DNA from: an uncultured Gammaproteobacteria bacterium
GTDB taxonomy: Bacteria > Pseudomonadota > Gammaproteobacteria > GCA-2729495
Direction: 5' to 3'
NCBI GenBank assembly: GCA_947258805.1
Contig: CAMYJV010000046.1
Location: forward strand, 1 to 22,007
DNA length: 22,007 bases
The notes under the pieces are model-generated. The model ran no database searches. It was given only the letters and a program-made list of their open reading frames with translations, and was not told the origin of the DNA. Positions 7,965 through 16,002 of this stretch are shown one piece after another. Each line of letters opens with the position of its first letter. The first letter of the stretch is position 1. A program made the position numbers and the translations under genes.

Positions 7965-8681
7965 TTACCAGTGCAGCTCGCGGGCCGGCCGGCGCTGCTC
8001 GTTGTGACGTTCCTCGATGATTTGCCCGTCGCCCATTATCAGGACCCGGTCGGTCATTTCCGCGATGATCGCGTTGTGCGTGATCAGTACCGTCGTGGTG
8101 TCGAGCTCGGCGTGAATGCGCTCGATAGCTTCCAGCACCAGGATGCCGGTCTTGCTGTCCAGCGCCCCCGTGGGTTCATCGCAGAGCAGCAGTTTCGGGC
8201 GTTTGGCGATCGCGCGGGCAATGGCCACCCGCTGCTGCTCGCCACCGGACAACTGGGCCGGGAAATGATCCAGCCGCTCGCCCAGGCCCACGAGACTCAA
8301 GGCTTCCTCCGGGCTCATGGGAGCTGCCGCGATCTCGGTCACCAGGGCCACATTCTCCAGTGCCGTCAGGCTGGGAATCAGGTTGTAGAACTGGAAAACA
8401 AAGCCCACGTGGGCGCGACGGTAGCGGGTCAGTGCCAGGTGATTCAGGGCGGTCAACTCGTCATCACGAAACCACGCCTGGCCGGCACTGGCGGTGTCGA
8501 GGCCGCCGAGTATATTCAGCAGGGTCGATTTGCCACAGCCTGACGGCCCCAGCAATACCGCCAGCTCGCCTGGCCACAGATCCAGATCAACGCCCCGCAG
8601 CGCGTGTACTGCGATTTCGCCGCTACCGTACACCTTGGTCAGGCCCCGGGCGCGCAACGTGCAGTCGCTGTCATGGCTCAT
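7965..8681 (-). CDS. ABC exporter ATPase, MacB/LolD-type
   Basis: The 238-residue ATPase carries Walker [10 protein letters not shown], a Q-loop in [12 protein letters not shown], the signature [14 protein letters not shown], Walker [14 protein letters not shown] and the switch histidine in VLITHN. The sequence pattern belongs to the LolD/MacB/YbbA class that pairs with FtsX-type permeases, in agreement with the next gene. I chose the ATG at 8681 (MSHDSDC); a TTG one codon upstream is possible. No strong Shine-Dalgarno sequence is present, and the gene starts only 18 nt after the LuxR-type regulator stop, so it is probably cotranscribed with it. It hydrolyses ATP on the cytoplasmic side to drive the permease. 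With the permease broken, its present usefulness is doubtful. Confidence 0.93.
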   Translation of the reverse strand: MSHDSDCTLRARGLTKVYGSGEIAVHALRGVDLDLWPGELAVLLGPSGCGKSTLLNILGGLDTASAGQAWFRDDELTALNHLALTRYRRAHVGFVFQFYNLIPSLTALENVALVTEIAAAPMSPEEALSLVGLGERLDHFPAQLSGGEQQRVAIARAIAKRPKLLLCDEPTGALDSKTGILVLEAIERIHAELDTTTVLITHNAIIAEMTDRVLIMGDGQIIEERHNEQRRPARELHW

Positions 8682-8699
8682 CAAATAAGCCGGAAAAAA

Positions 8700-9266
8700 T
8701 CAGTGCTTTTGGGTTTCTTGCAGACCATCGTTCATCAGGTCCTCAATAAAGTGCGCGGCCAGCTCGTGACGACCAGCGTGTCCTGATTTCGAGTAGATGC
8801 TGGTCGCTTGCTGGCGTATCGTTTTCTCCTTGACCTGGCGCGCCTCGGAAATCTCTCTCATGGACAAGCCCTTGATCAACAACAGGGCTACCTCGTTTTC
8901 TGAAGGCGACAATTCCCAGAGAGAAAACTGGTTTTTCATGACGGCCAACAGCTCCCCGGAAAGCCGTGCGGTCTTGATCTGCTCCCGCGATATGTCCCGG
9001 CTGAGATGACTCACGCGACGCAACTCGACAAATAGAATCGACGTGATCGAAAGGAACACGATCGACTCTACAGCAATATGAAAGGGGCTTTCACTGGCGT
9101 TCAGGAGATCGGTGATGATGTCGTAGGCAAAAAAGAGCGTTGCCGACACCAGCACAATTGCCGGGAGATAGTGATTGAGGCTTACACTAGATTGTGACGG
9201 CCCTCCACCGGGTTCCTCGTCGGCGCCTGGCCAGGGCTTCCTCGAAACTTCCACATTCTTTTCCAT
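8700..9266 (-). CDS. Membrane-anchored LuxR-type transcriptional regulator
   Basis: The 188-residue product has a short polar N-terminus, two predicted membrane helices (about residues 32-55 and 63-85) joined by a loop of only about 8 residues, a charged linker and a C-terminal LuxR/GerE helix-turn-helix (about residues 117-180). The DNA-binding part reads LSPSENEVALLLIKGLS, then EKTIRQQATSIYSKSG, matching the family. There is no receiver, PAS or autoinducer domain, and almost nothing is exposed to the periplasm, so any signal probably comes through the membrane or a partner. Its ATG lies inside the preceding cytochrome gene, an 85-nt overlap. Later in-frame starts would cut into the first helix, so the overlap is probably real. 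Targets are unknown; the gene order suggests control of this operon. Confidence 0.85.
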   Translation of the reverse strand: MEKNVEVSRKPWPGADEEPGGGPSQSSVSLNHYLPAIVLVSATLFFAYDIITDLLNASESPFHIAVESIVFLSITSILFVELRRVSHLSRDISREQIKTARLSGELLAVMKNQFSLWELSPSENEVALLLIKGLSMREISEARQVKEKTIRQQATSIYSKSGHAGRHELAAHFIEDLMNDGLQETQKH

Positions 9267-9793
9267 ATCGGGTTACCGGCCATCGAATGCAGGATTACCG
9301 ATCCTACGTGGAGAGTCAGGTACAAAGGAATAAGAGCTTCGCCTATTTCGTGGACTTCCTCAACGACCTCCAGTAATACGTTTTCCGGGCCATCGACCAG
9401 AAAAAACAGACCGGATCCGGTCAGCGCCATCCAGCCGAATATCAGCAACCCGAACGCCTGGGTAAGCCCGGCCAGGCCCTCATGCATACCACGGTCCGGA
9501 ATCTTGAACCGCAGGAGGCTGCGCAGGTCCTGGGAAGCGAGAGCCCATTGGCGCCGTGAAAAAGGTGACCACCCGGAGAATCGCAGCGGCCCCGGCCCGG
9601 CGACCCCGCGAATGACGCGCAACAAGACGAAGCCTGCGAGCGACAATCCCAAATACGAATGGAGCAAGTAGCCTGGCGAGTTGCTGCCGTTTTCGGCCAA
9701 CTCTGCAGTCGCAAATGCCGCGATGCCGAACGCGGCCATACCAAGGTGCAGGATTTTGGCGTAAAGCGGATAGCTGTAGTTTTCCTTTTCCAT
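9182..9793 (-). CDS. b561-type membrane cytochrome b
   Basis: The 203-residue protein has four hydrophobic segments (about residues 12-32, 44-64, 105-132 and 147-170). Candidate haem-ligand histidines lie at or near the helices: H16 (LHLGM), H45 (LLHSYLG), H104, H148 (VHEIGE), H162 (LHVGS) and H169. The HEIGEAL...LHVGSVILH arrangement resembles diheme cytochrome b561 and hydrogenase/thiosulfate-reductase b-type cytochromes. It would pass electrons between the quinone pool and a partner. GGAGA precedes the ATG at a good distance. It is the first gene of the cluster with the LuxR-type regulator and the ABC exporter. It lies downstream of the hyp genes after a 207-bp gap, so it probably has its own promoter. 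It is not part of the hydrogenase structural operon, and its electron donor is unknown. Confidence 0.82.
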   Translation of the reverse strand: MEKENYSYPLYAKILHLGMAAFGIAAFATAELAENGSNSPGYLLHSYLGLSLAGFVLLRVIRGVAGPGPLRFSGWSPFSRRQWALASQDLRSLLRFKIPDRGMHEGLAGLTQAFGLLIFGWMALTGSGLFFLVDGPENVLLEVVEEVHEIGEALIPLYLTLHVGSVILHSMAGNPIWKRMWKFRGSPGQAPTRNPVEGRHNLV

Positions 9794-9897
9794 GACTGTC
9801 TCCGACTCGCGGGCGCGGGGCGACTGGTTGATGATATGGAGGATAGGGTGCTGACTTGCCGTTTGAAATTGGGCAAATGCCGCTCTGCCAAGGGTTT

Positions 9898-9911
9898 AGG
9901 ACATATGCCCT
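9898..9911. promoter_or_regulatory. Near-perfect 14-bp palindrome upstream of the cytochrome/LuxR operon
   Basis: The sequence AGGACATATGCCCT matches its reverse complement except for one position pair. It lies 105 bp upstream of the cytochrome b ATG, in the 207-bp gap after hypE. LuxR/NarL-type proteins bind short dyads, so this is a candidate site for the regulator encoded in the operon. That link is inference. Confidence 0.3.
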
Positions 9912-9919
9912 ATTCGATC

Positions 9920-9931
9920 CTGACGGGTCAG
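9920..9931. repeat. Short inverted repeat CTGAC-GG-GTCAG downstream of hypE
   Basis: A 5-bp inverted repeat with a 2-bp centre lies in the gap between hypE and the cytochrome b gene, 8 bp from the neighbouring palindrome. It lacks a T-tract, so it does not look like a terminator. It could be a protein-binding dyad or chance. Confidence 0.2.
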
Positions 9932-10000
9932 GGCTTGCCGATCCCAGCTTGGGTCGCGCGATTCCGGGTCTCTGCTGTGCTGCAAAGTACGCCCATGGGA

Positions 10001-11011
10001 TTAGCAGATGCGCGGCAGGGGGTCGTCTTCAAGCTCTTCCAGGTAGCGCTCGCCGCCGATGATCGTTTCCAGGATGACTCGGGGCGCTGCATCGCTGATG
10101 GTGCCGATGCGCTGGGCATCTGCACCCCCCGGCAGGTCTTGCCAGCACGCAAGCGCTTCTTCGGCGTCAGTTGCCGCGACGACGGCAACAACCCGTCCTT
10201 CGCAGGCCAGGTAGTAGGGGTCGTAGCCCAGCAGTTTGCAGACTGCCCCCACTTGCTCTCGCACTGGAATATTGGCCTCCTGGAGTCGCACACCCAGGCC
10301 GGTGCCCGTGGCGATTTCGTGAGCCACTGTGGCCAGGCCACCGCGCGTCGGGTCACGCATGAAACGCAGCCCTTTCAGTTCCAGTAATGCGCACGTCAAC
10401 GGCAGCACGCAGGCCTCGTCGGAGTTCAGCTCGCCACGCAGGCCGAAAGCCTGGCGGGCCAGCATCACCGCGGTGCCGTGGTCGCCGACCGGCCCGCTGA
10501 CCAGCAGCTCGTCGCCCGCCTCGATGCGGTGCATGCCCAGGTCGAGGGCGGTGTCCCGGGTACCGAGACCGGTGGTGGCGAAGTACACGCCGCTGCCTTC
10601 ACCGCGGCGAACGACCTTCGTATCGCCGGCTGCTATACGCACGCCGGCGGCCCGGGCCGCGTCGCCCATGCTCACGAGCAGGCGCTCCAGCGTTGCGATC
10701 TCGAGGCCTTCCTCGAGAAAGGCATTTACGGTCAACACGGACGGTATTGCGCCGGCCACTGCCAGGTCGTTCACCGTGCCGTGTACCGCGAGTGACCCGA
10801 TGTTGCCGCCGGGATACTCCAGCGGCTGCACGGTGAAGCCATCGGTGGTCACCAGCAGTTCGCCGGTGCCAGCGGGAATCTCGACGGCAGCGGCGTCCAC
10901 TCGTGTGTCGAGGCCGGGGCTCGCGAGACAGCGCGCAAACAGTTCGTCGATCAGTTCGCGCATCAGCCGGCCGCCGTTGCCGTGGGCAAGCGCAATATGC
11001 TTATCCATCAT
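10001..11011 (-). CDS. hypE: Hydrogenase maturation protein HypE
   Basis: HypE dehydrates the carbamoyl group received from HypF on its C-terminal cysteine to a thiocyanate, the cyanide source for the [NiFe] active site. The 336-residue protein shows the AIR-synthase/PurM-like ATPase fold signatures (AHGNGGRLMRELIDELF near the start, TTDGFTVQPLEYPGGNIGSL, AAGDTKVV, RDPTRGGLATVAHEIA) and ends in LPRIC, the essential C-terminal cysteine. Its length is normal for the family. The ATG overlaps the hypF stop by 4 nt (ATGA), indicating translational coupling. It is the last hyp gene of the minus-strand run. Confidence 0.97.
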   Translation of the reverse strand: MMDKHIALAHGNGGRLMRELIDELFARCLASPGLDTRVDAAAVEIPAGTGELLVTTDGFTVQPLEYPGGNIGSLAVHGTVNDLAVAGAIPSVLTVNAFLEEGLEIATLERLLVSMGDAARAAGVRIAAGDTKVVRRGEGSGVYFATTGLGTRDTALDLGMHRIEAGDELLVSGPVGDHGTAVMLARQAFGLRGELNSDEACVLPLTCALLELKGLRFMRDPTRGGLATVAHEIATGTGLGVRLQEANIPVREQVGAVCKLLGYDPYYLACEGRVVAVVAATDAEEALACWQDLPGGADAQRIGTISDAAPRVILETIIGGERYLEELEDDPLPRIC

Positions 11012-13290
11012 GACCGCGCGAGGTGCTCGATGATCTGGCCGAAACTCAAGCCGGCATCATTGCACGGCAGTGCCGCCGGCAGTGCCGCGTCGAAATCCTG
11101 CTCCGCAAGCGCGGCGACTGCAGCAGCGGCCAAACGGGCGTTTTGAAAGACACCTCCGGTTAGCCCCACGTGATCGATGCGGTGCTTGCCTCGCAGTATC
11201 ACGGCAAGCTGCGCAATGGCCGCGGCCAGTGACAAGTGAAAGCCCGACGCGCGTTCGGCTGCTGTCAGCTGTTCGTCCAGCAGCATTGGCAACAATGGCT
11301 GCCAGTCGATGCGTAACAGGTCGCCTGCAGATACCAGCGGCAGGGGCACGACCGGCCCGTCGCCGATTGCGGCGGCTTCCAGTTGCATCGGGCCCTGGCC
11401 CTCGTAGCTGGCCTCGTGGATGCCGAGTACGAGGCAAGCGGCCGCGTCGAACAGTCGGCCGGCGGCGCTCGTGTCGTGGCAGTTTATGCCTCGTTGCCAT
11501 CCATGTTGCGCGAGTTCGGCAGCAGCGACTGCCGGCTCCCAGGCACCGCCTGTGGCCCAGCAGAGCGCGGCCGCGCTGCGCCACGGTTCCCGACCGGCCC
11601 GATCTCCGCCTGGCAGGCGGAAGTTCTTCAGTGACGCCACGCGTTGCCATTCACCGGGCCGGCCCTGAAAAGTTTCGCCGCCCCAGAGCGTGCCATCCTC
11701 GCCGAGGCCGACGCCGTCCCAGGTAAAGGTCAGCCAGTTGCAGGTCTCCGGGTGCTCACCTGCGAGTGCCGACGCGTGGGCGGGGTGATGCCACACGGGC
11801 ATGACCGGAAGTTGCTGCTGTGATGCCCACCGACTGGTTGCGTAACCCGGGTGCCCGTCGCAGATCAGCGCCTCGGCTCGCACGCCGTACAGTTGCTGCA
11901 GGTCGTCCACAACCTGGGCGAACACTTGCTGACTGCGCGGTGTGTCCATATTGCCGATGTGCGGTGAGATAACGACCCGGTCTTCCCAGGCGAGGGCAAC
12001 CGTGTTTTTCAGATGTCCACCCACCGCGAGCACCGGTTGGGGGAGGGGCCGATACAGGCTTCTTTCCACTGGCGCGCTGCCCCGACCGAGTCGCAGTGGC
12101 CGGATGCGGCCCGCCACCGGCCGCAGCACCGGATCGTCTGCGGGGCGCTCGATGGGCCGGTCGTGGTGCAGAAAGGCGTCGGCAATCCGGGCGAGTCTCG
12201 TCGCCGCCTCGGTGTTGTCGGTCAGCACGGGTTCGCCGCTGAGATTCCCGGATGTGGCAACCAACGGTCCGCCGAACCCGGCCAGCAACAAGTGGTGCAG
12301 CGGGCTGTAGGGCAGGAACGCACCGACTTCCGTCAGGTCCGGTGAGATGCCTGCCGCGAGTGGCGCGTCGGTGCGCACTGGCACCAGCACGATCGGACGC
12401 CCGGGTCCGCGGATAGCAATTGCGGCGTCGTCATTTAGCCGCGCACAACGGCGCACCTGGTCGAGTCCGTCGCCGCCGGTTTCAGGGAATATGACCGCGA
12501 GGGGTTTCGCCGGCCGATGCTTGCGGGCCCGCAATGCGGCGACGGCCTTCTCATTACCCGCGTCGCACAGCAGGTGATATCCGCCGACGCCTTTCACTGC
12601 CACGATGGCGCCGTTGCGCAATGCCTGCACAGTTGCATCCAGCGGATCCGCTGGCGAAGGATCCGGCGCCGTCGTGACGAATTGCAGCGCGGGGCCGCAA
12701 TCGGGACAGGCGAGGGGTTCGGCATGGAAACGCCGATCCAGCGGCTGCGAGTATTCTGCCGTGCACGCAGCGCACAATGGGAAGCTGGCCATCGTGGTTT
12801 GTGCGCGGTCGTAAGGCATGCCAAGGATCAGGGTGTAGCGTGGGCCGCATTGTGTGCAGTTGATGAACGGGTAGCGGAAGCGCCGATCCCGGGTGTCGCT
12901 CAGTTCCCGCCGGCAGTCTTCGCACATGAAGTAGTCCGGCGGCACGCTGATTTGCGGCATGTCACCCGGCGCACTCGGCAGGATCTGGAAGCCCGACTTC
13001 GCCGCCGCTGGATAACTCGCGTCTGCATCCGCGCGCGACTGAATGACGGGGGTCGCCAGCGGGGGCGCATCGTGAATCAGAGCGTAGTCAAAAGCGGCCA
13101 GCGCATCGGCAGGGCCGTGAACGGCAATCTCCACCGCCCCGGTGCGGTTGCGAATCCATCCGGACAACTTGTAGCGATGCGCAAGGCGGTAGACGAACGG
13201 GCGGAAACCAACGGCCTGCACGCGGCCGGTGACCAGCAGCCGTATTGATCGAGCGGCGGCCTGCGCTGTCGAGTCAGCCGCGCCGCGCAT
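11008..13290 (-). CDS. hypF: Carbamoyltransferase HypF
   Basis: HypF converts carbamoyl phosphate and ATP to carbamoyl-adenylate and loads HypE. From the ATG at 13290 the product is 760 residues, close to E. coli HypF. Domains in order: acylphosphatase (LVTGRVQAVGFRPFVYRLAH), zinc fingers (CEDCRRELSD, CTQCGPR, CAAC, CPDCGP), a YrdC-like domain (GAIVAVKGVGGYHLLCDA, VATSGNLSGEPV), and a Kae1-like carbamoyltransferase domain (VWHHPAHASA, GLTGGVFQNARL). The frame is open to 13377, but that longer start would overlap hypD by 73 nt. The chosen ATG lies 14 nt after the hypD stop. All catalytic segments appear intact. Confidence 0.96.
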   Translation of the reverse strand: MRGAADSTAQAAARSIRLLVTGRVQAVGFRPFVYRLAHRYKLSGWIRNRTGAVEIAVHGPADALAAFDYALIHDAPPLATPVIQSRADADASYPAAAKSGFQILPSAPGDMPQISVPPDYFMCEDCRRELSDTRDRRFRYPFINCTQCGPRYTLILGMPYDRAQTTMASFPLCAACTAEYSQPLDRRFHAEPLACPDCGPALQFVTTAPDPSPADPLDATVQALRNGAIVAVKGVGGYHLLCDAGNEKAVAALRARKHRPAKPLAVIFPETGGDGLDQVRRCARLNDDAAIAIRGPGRPIVLVPVRTDAPLAAGISPDLTEVGAFLPYSPLHHLLLAGFGGPLVATSGNLSGEPVLTDNTEAATRLARIADAFLHHDRPIERPADDPVLRPVAGRIRPLRLGRGSAPVERSLYRPLPQPVLAVGGHLKNTVALAWEDRVVISPHIGNMDTPRSQQVFAQVVDDLQQLYGVRAEALICDGHPGYATSRWASQQQLPVMPVWHHPAHASALAGEHPETCNWLTFTWDGVGLGEDGTLWGGETFQGRPGEWQRVASLKNFRLPGGDRAGREPWRSAAALCWATGGAWEPAVAAAELAQHGWQRGINCHDTSAAGRLFDAAACLVLGIHEASYEGQGPMQLEAAAIGDGPVVPLPLVSAGDLLRIDWQPLLPMLLDEQLTAAERASGFHLSLAAAIAQLAVILRGKHRIDHVGLTGGVFQNARLAAAAVAALAEQDFDAALPAALPCNDAGLSFGQIIEHLARS

Positions 13291-13304
13291 GGACACGATC
13301 CAGT

Positions 13305-14441
13305 CTAGCCGGCCTTCGCGGACCGCCGGTCTGGCGACGCGTTGTCCCGGATGCCGCCGGCCCACCAGACCCGGCACGCGCCTTCATCGGACACCATGCA
13401 GGGGCCGATGGGATGACGTGGCGTGCAGGCGTCACCGAAAAGTCGGCATTCATTCGGGTAGATCTTGCCCAGCACCACGCGGGCGCAGTCGCAACCCGGC
13501 GGCATCTCACCCACGCGTTTGCGCGTGGCATCTACCGTCACCGGGAAGCGCGCCCGTGCATCGTGGGCGTGGAATGCTGCCGACAGCGCGTAGCCGGAGC
13601 CGGGAATCACGCCGATGCCGCGCCAGTTTGCGTCCACCACGTCAAAGCACTGCTCGAGCAGCGCCCTGGCCCGGGCGTTGCCACCGGGCCGGACCGCGCG
13701 CGGATAGCAGTTGATCAATCGGCAGTCACCCCGAATGGACTGGTGCAGCACTGCACAGGTAGCAGCCAGCAGGCTATCCGCTTCGAAGCCGGCAATCGCG
13801 GCGGGAATGCCGTGCTGCTCCGGCACGAACTCCCATTCCTCGGGCCCCATCACGGTGGCGACATGGCCCGGCGCAATCAGCAGGTCGAAACCGGGCTCGC
13901 CCGATTCGAGCAGCATGGCCACTGCGGGCCAGGTCAGCCGGCCCGACAGCAGCACGGAAAGATTGGCCGGGACGCCTTCGGCGAGCATCGCGGCCACCGG
14001 TGCCATCGTGGTTTCGAAACCCGCGGCAAAGAACACGACTTCGCGATCCGGCTCGCTCTCGGCAATTCGGCGCGCTTCCACCGGGCTGGCGATGGGCCGC
14101 ACATCGGCGCCCGCGGCCTTGGCCTGTTCCAGTGACCGGGGTTCCCGCTTCGGCCCGTTGACGGGTACCCGCAGCATGTCACCGAAGGCCACCAGCGTGA
14201 GGTCCTGTGTGCGCGCGAGCTGGATCGCGTCATATACGTCTTCTTCGGGACAGATACAGACCGGGCAGCCCGGCCCGGGAATCAGTTCCACGTTTGGGGG
14301 CAACGCGCTGCGCAGGCCGGCGTGGGTAATGGTGCGTTCGTGTCCGCCGCACACGTTCATAATCTTGACAGGTTCGGGCAGCACCAGCGCGTGAATGCGC
14401 GCCAGCGCTTCGCGGGCGGCGGCCTGGGCGTCACCGACCAT
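13305..14441 (-). CDS. hypD: Hydrogenase maturation protein HypD
   Basis: HypD is the [4Fe-4S] scaffold that, with HypC, holds the Fe(CN)2CO unit while it is assembled. Conserved segments are present: MNVCGGHERTITHAGLRS, LIPGPGCPVCICPEED, FFAAGFETTMAP, and C-terminal cysteines in PPGCDCARVVLGKIYPNECR. I chose the ATG at 14441, giving 378 residues (family about 370), because GAGGTG lies just upstream and longer starts only add sequence antisense-like to hypB. It overlaps the hypB stop by 11 nt, which supports coupled translation. Confidence 0.96.
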   Translation of the reverse strand: MVGDAQAAAREALARIHALVLPEPVKIMNVCGGHERTITHAGLRSALPPNVELIPGPGCPVCICPEEDVYDAIQLARTQDLTLVAFGDMLRVPVNGPKREPRSLEQAKAAGADVRPIASPVEARRIAESEPDREVVFFAAGFETTMAPVAAMLAEGVPANLSVLLSGRLTWPAVAMLLESGEPGFDLLIAPGHVATVMGPEEWEFVPEQHGIPAAIAGFEADSLLAATCAVLHQSIRGDCRLINCYPRAVRPGGNARARALLEQCFDVVDANWRGIGVIPGSGYALSAAFHAHDARARFPVTVDATRKRVGEMPPGCDCARVVLGKIYPNECRLFGDACTPRHPIGPCMVSDEGACRVWWAGGIRDNASPDRRSAKAG

Positions 14442-15237
14442 TGCGCACCTCATGGGTCCCGTCCGTGGCGTGCAGCAATGCACCCTCGGTGGCCACGCGC
14501 GGCCGCCGGTTGCGCCCGGTTTGCAGGTCACGGCGATGGCTGTTGCGGGACTCCGAGAGCCACGCGAGCCAGTCGCCCATGCCCGCGCCGGACTGAGCGG
14601 ACAGCTCCATACACTTTGCTACTGTTGCAAGGTGTTGCAGGTTGTCCCGCGCCCGCTCGGGCCGGAAATCCGGCAGGTGCGGCGCGAGATCCATCTTGGT
14701 CAGCAGCACCAGGTCGGCGGCGCGAAACATCACCGGGTACTTCGACGGCTTGTCATCACCCTCCGGCACCGACAACAGCGTGACGTTGAAATGCTGGCCC
14801 AGGTCGAAACTCGCCGGACACACGAGGTTGCCGACGTTTTCGATGAACAGCACATCGAGGTCGTGCAGGTCGAGCTGCGGCAGCGCCGCTGCGATCATCG
14901 CCGCGTCCAGGTGACAGGCGCTGCCGGTGATGATCTGCACTGCGCGCAGTCCCGCCCGGCGCACGCGCTCTGCATCATTTTCAGTCGCGAGGTCACCTTC
15001 TATCACCGCGACGCGCAGGCCCGGTGGCAGTTGCCGCGCGGTGGCTTCGAGCAGGCTGGTCTTGCCGGCGCCCGGGGATGACATCAGGTTAACGACCATC
15101 ACGTCGTGGCGGCCAAATACGTCGCGATTGCGCGCGGCCTGTTCGTCGTTGGCAGACAGCAGCCCCGCCATGACTTCCACGGTGCGCGAGTCAAGAATCT
15201 CGTCGGAGGTGTTTGCGCAACCGCAGGTCTGGCACAT
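14431..15237 (-). CDS. hypB: Hydrogenase nickel-incorporation GTPase HypB
   Basis: HypB delivers nickel to the large subunit in a GTP-dependent step together with HypA. The 268-residue protein begins MCQTCGC, the high-affinity CxxCGC nickel site known from E. coli HypB. There is no polyhistidine stretch. The G domain has the P-loop NLMSSPGAGKTSLLEA, VIEGDLATENDAERV, the metal-binding LFIENVGNLVCPASFDLG and the guanine-specificity segment LLTKMDL. The C-terminal tail (after about residue 225) is Arg-rich and longer than usual. The start follows the hypA stop by 11 nt. Confidence 0.97.
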   Translation of the reverse strand: MCQTCGCANTSDEILDSRTVEVMAGLLSANDEQAARNRDVFGRHDVMVVNLMSSPGAGKTSLLEATARQLPPGLRVAVIEGDLATENDAERVRRAGLRAVQIITGSACHLDAAMIAAALPQLDLHDLDVLFIENVGNLVCPASFDLGQHFNVTLLSVPEGDDKPSKYPVMFRAADLVLLTKMDLAPHLPDFRPERARDNLQHLATVAKCMELSAQSGAGMGDWLAWLSESRNSHRRDLQTGRNRRPRVATEGALLHATDGTHEVRNGR

Positions 15238-15248
15238 CGTCGAGCCTG

Positions 15249-15608
15249 TCAGTGCAGCCCTGGGGGGCGCTCGAGTTCGACCCGGGCCAGCACCAGCTCA
15301 TCGCCACTCACCAGCGTAGTCCGCCAGTTGCCGCAATGCGGGCACGTCAGCCGGGTGACGGTGACCTCCGACTCTGTCGCACACTGGTCGCAATGCACGC
15401 GGAGCGCACTCGACTCCAGCACCAGGGCTGCCGAGCTCGCAACGGTGCCGGCCCGGGCAATTGTATAGGCCTGTTCCAGCAGTTCGGGTTCTACGCCAGA
15501 CAGCGGGCCCATCCGGACGACGATCTCGCAAACGGTCTGCGCACCGTTCTGCGCGGCCACGCGCTGCACCTGGTCGAGTAAGGCCTGACAAACCGCGAGC
15601 TCATGCAT
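15249..15608 (-). CDS. hypA: Hydrogenase nickel-incorporation protein HypA
   Basis: HypA is the small nickel chaperone that docks HypB onto the hydrogenase large subunit. The 119-residue protein starts MHELAVC, with the nickel-binding His2 and Glu3, and has the structural zinc site made of two CxxC pairs, VHCDQCATES and LTCPHCGN. The frame stays open far upstream, but that part is antisense to the hydrogenase accessory genes and is not coding. The MHE start overlaps hypC by 8 nt. Confidence 0.96.
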   Translation of the reverse strand: MHELAVCQALLDQVQRVAAQNGAQTVCEIVVRMGPLSGVEPELLEQAYTIARAGTVASSAALVLESSALRVHCDQCATESEVTVTRLTCPHCGNWRTTLVSGDELVLARVELERPPGLH

Positions 15609-15828
15609 GGTGGGCGAGCACCTCGTCCAGTAGCTCCCAGGTCGCTGCCGCTTCGTCCGCCGGGATTTTCTGAATCGCATAGCCCACATGCACCAGCACG
15701 TGGTCACCCATGGCCAGCTCATCGGCCTGCAGCATAAAGAGGCTGACGTCGCGCTCGATGCCCTTCGCCTCGCACACGGCGTTGAAGCCGTCGATGGCTT
15801 TGATTTGCATTGGAATCGCGAGGCACAT
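15601..15828 (-). CDS. hypC: Hydrogenase assembly chaperone HypC
   Basis: HypC (75 residues, HypC/HybG family) carries iron with HypD and hands the Fe(CN)2CO centre to the large subunit. It begins MCLAIPMQIK; the N-terminal Cys2 is the iron and large-subunit ligand and the MCLAIP motif is diagnostic. The rest includes GDHVLVHVGYAIQKIPADEA. A TTG start five codons upstream is possible, but would bury the essential Met-Cys terminus. It is the first gene of the minus-strand hyp operon, facing the divergent hydrogenase operon. The upstream leader contains a tandem 10-bp repeat. Confidence 0.96.
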   Translation of the reverse strand: MCLAIPMQIKAIDGFNAVCEAKGIERDVSLFMLQADELAMGDHVLVHVGYAIQKIPADEAAATWELLDEVLAHHA

Positions 15829-15840
15829 CTTCTTATTACA

Positions 15841-15860
15841 CAATATTTGCCAATATTTGC
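15841..15860. repeat. Tandem 10-bp repeat upstream of hypC
   Basis: CAATATTTGC occurs twice head to tail (15841-15850 and 15851-15860), followed by one more C. The unit contains the dyad CAATATTTG/CAAATATTG around AATATT, so each copy is itself nearly symmetrical. It is AT-rich in otherwise GC-rich DNA and lies 13-32 bp before the hypC ATG, in the divergent intergenic region. A binding site for a dimeric regulator is plausible but not shown. Confidence 0.5.
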
Positions 15861-15876
15861 CGCAAGATCTTTCCCG

Positions 15877-15882
15877 ACTATA
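15877..15882 (-). promoter_or_regulatory. Candidate -10 box for the hyp operon
   Basis: On the minus strand TATAGT (one mismatch to TATAAT) lies 49 bp before the hypC ATG. No convincing -35 hexamer lies 16-18 nt upstream, so an activator or a different sigma factor may be needed. The tandem 10-bp repeat would then be in the transcribed leader. Confidence 0.25.
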
Positions 15883-16002
15883 CGCCGCCTGCGCAGCTGT
15901 CCCGGTAGGTGAATGTCCTTATTTGTGCTTGCCCGCGCTTTGGCTATACAGGTAATCGGGGGAATAGGCGCAGGGGTGGGTCTTGTCCGCACGAGCAATA
16001 AA

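Noticed and set aside
9863..9876. FNR-like site TTGAAATTGGGCAA upstream of cytochrome b
   Set aside because: Only 7 of the 10 consensus positions match and no well-placed promoter is visible, so it is not strong enough to list.
11383..11726. Several plus-strand frames opposite hypF
   Set aside because: All are shadows of hypF. None has a family motif.
13245..14135. 296-codon plus-strand frame opposite hypD
   Set aside because: Antisense to an intact hypD, with no protein-like hydrophobic pattern.
15923..15950. Possible sigma70 promoter TTGTGC-16-TATACA for the hydrogenase operon
   Set aside because: Both hexamers are weak matches and the spacer is short. A sigma54 pattern was also looked for, without a good match.
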